A program made the translations under genes and the position numbers. From assembly GCA_033980235.1 (NCBI GenBank), contig CM067075.1:17062844-17126843 (forward strand): a stretch of DNA of 64,000 nucleotides. Reading direction: 5' to 3'. Of this stretch, positions 60,160 through 64,000 are shown in pieces; position 1 is the first letter of the stretch; every line of letters begins with the position of its first letter. Under the pieces are notes generated by a model, which was not told the origin of the DNA, made no database searches, and was given only the letters and a program-made list of their open reading frames with translations. Origin of the DNA: Diadema setosum (Eukaryota; Echinodermata; Echinoidea; Diadematoida; Diadematidae).

Positions 60160-61266
60160 CTGTAGGTTTTCCCGCCCAATTTCATTAGATTTGCATTCGA
60201 TTTAATGATGCGAGCATTCATTTTCGAGCGAATTTAAATGATCACCGAGATCAACAATAAAAAAGCTAAGTAGTTATTCAATTTAATTTCATCAGGATTC
60301 GAATTCCTGATTTTGTCACAGCGCGTTCACATTAAAAATGCACGTGAAATGCATTCAAATTCGAACCAGCACAGCTGCGATGAACATTAAGGAATTCAAA
60401 TTAACGAATAGGCATTAGAACGAATAGGAATAGAACATTTACAGCATCTGGGCATTTTTTTTTTCATTGCTGCTCCTGTTCTTTGTATATTCTCCATCTG
60501 TTTGAATAATAGTACAACCACTTTCAGACGGTACAGGCCAAGGTACCTGGCGCGTCAACGGATCGACGGCTGAAGAGACTGAGAGACTTAACATCGAAAT
60601 TATGAATGATTATATAAAAGAAAGAATATCCCAATGCAATGTATCTCACACACATTTCAAACCTCAAAGAACGTGACTGAAAACAAAATCTGTGATACGA
60701 CTATAATCACACTTGACATATCGATGTTCTCATGTGATCTCTCATTATGTTAGCAAAGTCGGAGTTTAACCATTCTGTAAAATAATGTGATATCCATTTT
60801 GATGGGGAAATAAAGTGAAACAAGCCGAATAAAACAAAAACATGAAAAAGAGATATTGTAATTGAAATGATAACACTGAACGCTGATGAATTTGCCATTC
60901 ATCAACGTAAGAATATTCGTAAGAATTGCGTAGAATTACAGGACTTGGTTATGCTAATTGAATTTGAACGTTCAAAGGTCGAAGTTGTGTGCCTATAATT
61001 GAAAGTGAAACTGGTATTTGGTGCGAATTTGAACGTCTATCCAGCTAGCGCGAAATTGAATGCCAACTTTGAGCCCTTAAATTGAATGAATTTCTCTCTA
61101 AATTGAATGAAATAAAATCTAAAAGGAATGACATGAAATGAAATTGAATACTCAAATAATTAAAGTGAACCGTGAGAGTAGAGCAGTGACAAAAATCACT
61201 TGAATTTGAACGCCTTGTCATTAATTCGAATGCAAATCTGATGAAATTGGGCGGGAAAACCTACAG
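60160..61266. mobile_element. Foldback element, long copy (1107 bp)
   Basis: The left end CTGTAGGTTTTCCCGCCCAA followed by TTTCATTAGATTTGCATTCG is mirrored by CGAATGCAAATCTGATGAAA followed by TTGGGCGGGAAAACCTACAG at the right, with one mismatch over about 40 bases. The interior is AT-rich with many TTGAAT/GAATTTGAA words in both orientations and no ORF. It belongs to the same family as 29926-30596 and lies between the RT and 3'-UTR parts of an antisense LINE. Confidence 0.85.
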
Positions 61267-62640
61267 TAACAACGAAAGATATGTATATTTAAAACGTAGC
61301 CTCGAAACAGATCGTGTCTTCTAATATTCTGTTTAAAATACAGATTGTATCACTCGATCGAATATTATTAAGGTAGATTATTAGATATTGCACTAGAATA
61401 TAAAAAAAAAATGTTCCGTTTAAAATTCGTATTTGTTTTGGCAAAAATATTTTACATAAAATATTTTGAAGAGAATATTGTGGAGTTTGCATGCATATTC
61501 GATTGGCAAGGTATTCAGGCGCAATGTGATGGACACATTTAACATAAGAATAAGATTCATTCTTTTCCATCTCCTTTAAAGAGGTTCGATTCCTGATTGA
61601 CTGTATAATTCATCACTACGTGCAAACATATCAGCATTTAGGATAAAACTCAAGGCTCCTTTATGTAGAATGAAAAGCACATTCAGATTGGACTATTAGC
61701 ATTGGTCCATACAGAAGAACAATTAGTAATCAGAATGAGATTGAATAATTGTGTGACAAAACATTTTTGCAATATGAGAATTCAAAAATGATTTTGCTTT
61801 ACGAAGAAAAAATAAACTTTTAACAACCTTACCACTAATATAATCAATATGGTATTTTCAATTTAGAGTAGAATAAAAAATCACTCCCAGATATTTACAT
61901 TTTGAAACACGGTGTAAAAATTTCCCCGCCTATAGCACGATTAATCAAATGATCAATAAATCCAGTCAATCGTCTTTGGGAATCAATGAGCAAATTCAGA
62001 CTTAGTCGCATTCAGAATCAATTTGTTATCCGTGAGCCAAGACGAAATACTTTCTAAATAATCTTCATTAATTGAGACAGACATAACATGAGGATAACTA
62101 GATGAAAAATAAAGACAAGTGTCATCAGCATACAGGAATAGTTGACAGTGTTGTATTACGTTTGGGATATCATTAATAATAAAAAAAAAAAAACAGCAGT
62201 GGGCCAAGTATCGATCCTTGAGGTACACCAAACCAGGGAACTCAACTCTCCTGTGCGATGAAGTATATCCATTCAGCACAGTGGCCTGAAGTCTACCAGT
62301 TAAGTAGCTTTGGAACCAGGGCACACTTCCCTCATCAAAACCATAATGCTTCAGCTTCTCTAGAAGAAAAACATGATCAACCATATCGAATGCCTTCTTA
62401 AGAGCTAAAGTAACAAGGCACGTAATAAGACCTTTGTCCATACTATCCTGTAAATCTTCAACAACATTTAACAGAGCAGTATTGGTTGAGTGGTTTGCAC
62501 GAAAACCCAACTGTTTACAAGAGAGAATTGAATTCTCGTTCAAGTATTTCGTTACTTGTCGCTGGACCACTCTCTCTAAAACATTTGACAATACCTCCAG
62601 TACAGAAATAGGACGATAGTTGTACATTTCAAAAGCACTC
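61267..62640 (-). pseudogene. Decayed CR1-like LINE reverse transcriptase
   Basis: The frame from 62627 begins YRPISVLEVLSNVLERVV and includes QLGFRANHSTNTAL, KKAFDMVDH, YLTGR and FLYADDT (catalytic YADD retained). Near 62192-62237 the frame is lost: GVPQGSILGPLL is readable only in another frame, and an A/T run follows. In the first catalytic motif Ala replaces the expected Asp (VTLALKKAFD). Downstream, across more breaks, KYLGVIFYSTLN and KCVHHIAPEYLANRI are visible, then the copy stops at the foldback element. The endonuclease is absent. Dead, old copy inside the presumed receptor intron, in antisense orientation. Confidence 0.85.
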
Positions 62641-63213
62641 TTACACTTACAGGTAAAGGAAATTTAAAAGAAATTTACAACATAACCAACTGAGTATGAT
62701 CTCGATGGTGATTTAAAAGTTTCCCGACACAAAAAGAAACATATTCTAGATATGATCATAAGTTATAATATTATTGTTCCTCTCGTTCCTCTCTGTTTGA
62801 GGTTTTCAGTCTTAGAAGTCAGATCAATAATTTGAACTTGACCATTGGCGAAGCTGGGTGGGTGAAGCTCGTTATTTCAAAGATGCGTTATTTTGAAAAC
62901 GCAAAAATTCCAATACCTGATGGGGGCTCGTTATTCTGAAAGTAAAATAAAGTTAGTTTAGCAGAATATCAATAATCCGAAAGTTCATTACTCTGAAGGC
63001 TCGTTTTTCCGAAGTCAAAATCGATAAAGCTTGGTTTTTCGAAGATTCGTTTCTCCGGAAATGAAACAAGGTCAGATAACCTTTACGATTTTTCATTTAC
63101 AGAAGTTAGTCAATTTTTCGAGCATCATACTCTATCTAACTGTCAGACTATACAAACCCTTCGAAGCCCGTGTGAATAATGAGCTGTAATCGTTCATGTT
63201 TGTAACATTGGCA
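62641..63213. repeat. Degenerate short repeat around CGTTATTCTGAAAG
   Basis: Between about 62866 and 63080 variants of GCTCGTTATTCTGAAAG recur (CGTTATTTTGAAAA, CGTTATTCTGAAAG, CATTACTCTGAAGG, CGTTTTTCCGAAGT, GGTTTTTCGAAGA, CGTTTCTCCGGAAA). They are loosely spaced and mutated. No gene seen in the interval. Confidence 0.6.
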
Positions 63214-63296
<83 letters not shown>

Positions 63297-63336
63297 GGAG
63301 CAGGCTTGGCCTCGTACGTTGTGGGTGCTGCATTAT

Positions 63337-63389
<53 letters not shown>

Positions 63390-63390
63390 T
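63214..63390. repeat. Compound microsatellite (CA)n(TA)n - spacer - (TA)n
   Basis: CA run at 63214-63250, TA run to about 63291, a spacer of about 45 bases, then a second TA run at about 63336-63386. The two TA blocks can pair to form a long AT cruciform around the spacer. Confidence 0.95.
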
Positions 63391-64000
63391 TTAGATTTGT
63401 ATGTGTTATATTCAAAGTTTGTACGAATTGAAATTTTTACCGAAATGAAATATAACTCTCTTTGCCGTCAAGTTCATTTTCTTTCATGTACAGGATGTGG
63501 TATGCTTTTATTTGCACTTTCTTAAATATTTTGCTCTCCTCAATGTTTGATTGATTTAACTAATTAATTAGGTTACCAGGACGAAAACTGTATACTTTGG
63601 GTAGTCTCATACTGAGTGTCAAATCTGTCAGAAGCTGATGGTCTTTGTTGTTGTGTTTAAAGTTGATTTCCGGTTCGTTAAAAGCATATTCTTTAACCCT
63701 TGGCCGTGGGACCATGCCAAGATAAACTCCTCCAACTATTCTGTCGAATTAACGGATTTTTTTCCCTGCCCAATTCGGCCAGAGTGTATGTAAGTAATTT
63801 TCTTTGTGTTGCTTAGACGTTATATTACCAGCAGCGGACCCCATTTTGATTTGCCTAAGATAAGGTCTGCCATAGGTCTAATATACATGGACTTTTGTTT
63901 ATTTTACCAACGAAACAAACACTTGTGTTTATTTATGCTGTTATTACAAGTGTGGCACGGAAAGGAAGTAAGAGTAGGGGAAATTTTACAGTTTACAATA
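63391..64000. other. Non-coding DNA to the window edge
   Basis: No exon of the GPCR and no mobile element recognised. Confidence 0.5.

Noticed and set aside
60160..61266. Clear target-site duplication for the foldback element
   Set aside because: Flanks GGC and TAAC do not match, so no duplication is claimed.
58740..64000. Second exon of the kisspeptin-like receptor
   Set aside because: I looked for a TM3 VSVQATC/DRW-type coding segment in the plus strand and found none, so the gene is reported as partial.
1..64000. CRISPR arrays, bacterial operons, ribosome binding sites, rRNA genes
   Set aside because: The DNA is eukaryotic. The tandem repeats present lack the repeat-spacer form of CRISPR, and no rRNA-like sequence was seen.

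Overview
The window is animal genomic DNA, AT-rich and almost free of host coding sequence. It is packed with microsatellites, long poly-G/poly-C tracts, short inverted-repeat transposons and LINE fragments. Three things point to a marine deuterostome, most likely an echinoderm such as a sea urchin: a kisspeptin-type GPCR exon, a Gypsy retrotransposon of the Gmr1-like lineage (known mainly from deuterostomes), and the CR1/L2-style LINE tails. The species assignment is inference; nothing here fixes it.

Layout. 1-14.5 kb is intergenic or intronic DNA with no recognisable gene except a decayed THAP-like zinc-finger remnant near 5.0-5.2 kb and a short tandem duplication near 11.1-11.4 kb. 14.5-18.2 kb holds two satellite-like tandem arrays (about 104-bp and about 163-bp units) set among extreme G/C homopolymers. 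18.3-19.2 kb is the 3' end of a CR1-like LINE. 19.9-33.6 kb contains several MITE or foldback elements (19889-20556, 22853-23060 with a tRNA-like core, 24571-24992, 29926-30596, 30638-30792), a tRNA-derived sequence, two probable LINE tails and a tandem duplication. 33.6-38.1 kb looks empty.

38.1-47.8 kb is the centrepiece. A complete, apparently very young LTR retrotransposon on the minus strand (38737-47576, about 8.8 kb, LTRs about 1.92 kb, 5-bp target duplication CCGGG) carries one uninterrupted 1485-residue Gag-Pol. Its domain order is Gag (with a SCAN-like capsid segment), zinc knuckle, protease, integrase, reverse transcriptase, RNase H. Integrase therefore precedes reverse transcriptase, the reverse of the normal Ty3/Gypsy order. 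It interrupts an older inverted-repeat MITE whose two halves flank it. PBS (tRNA-Arg type) and polypurine tract are both visible.

47.8-58.2 kb has an L1-like LINE tail, a TTAA-flanked MITE and one unrecognised minus-strand ORF at 55.45-55.70 kb. At 58389-58739 is the first coding exon of a kisspeptin-receptor-like GPCR (extracellular N-terminus through the start of TM3) ending in a clean phase-0 splice donor. No later exon was recognised, so the rest probably lies beyond the window. The DNA downstream, presumed intron, contains an antisense decayed LINE (59858-62640) that is itself split by a 1.1-kb foldback element.

Apart from the receptor exon and possibly the 55.5-kb ORF, every coding signal here comes from mobile elements. 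Most short open frames are chance translations of microsatellites, tandem arrays or the retroelement's LTRs.
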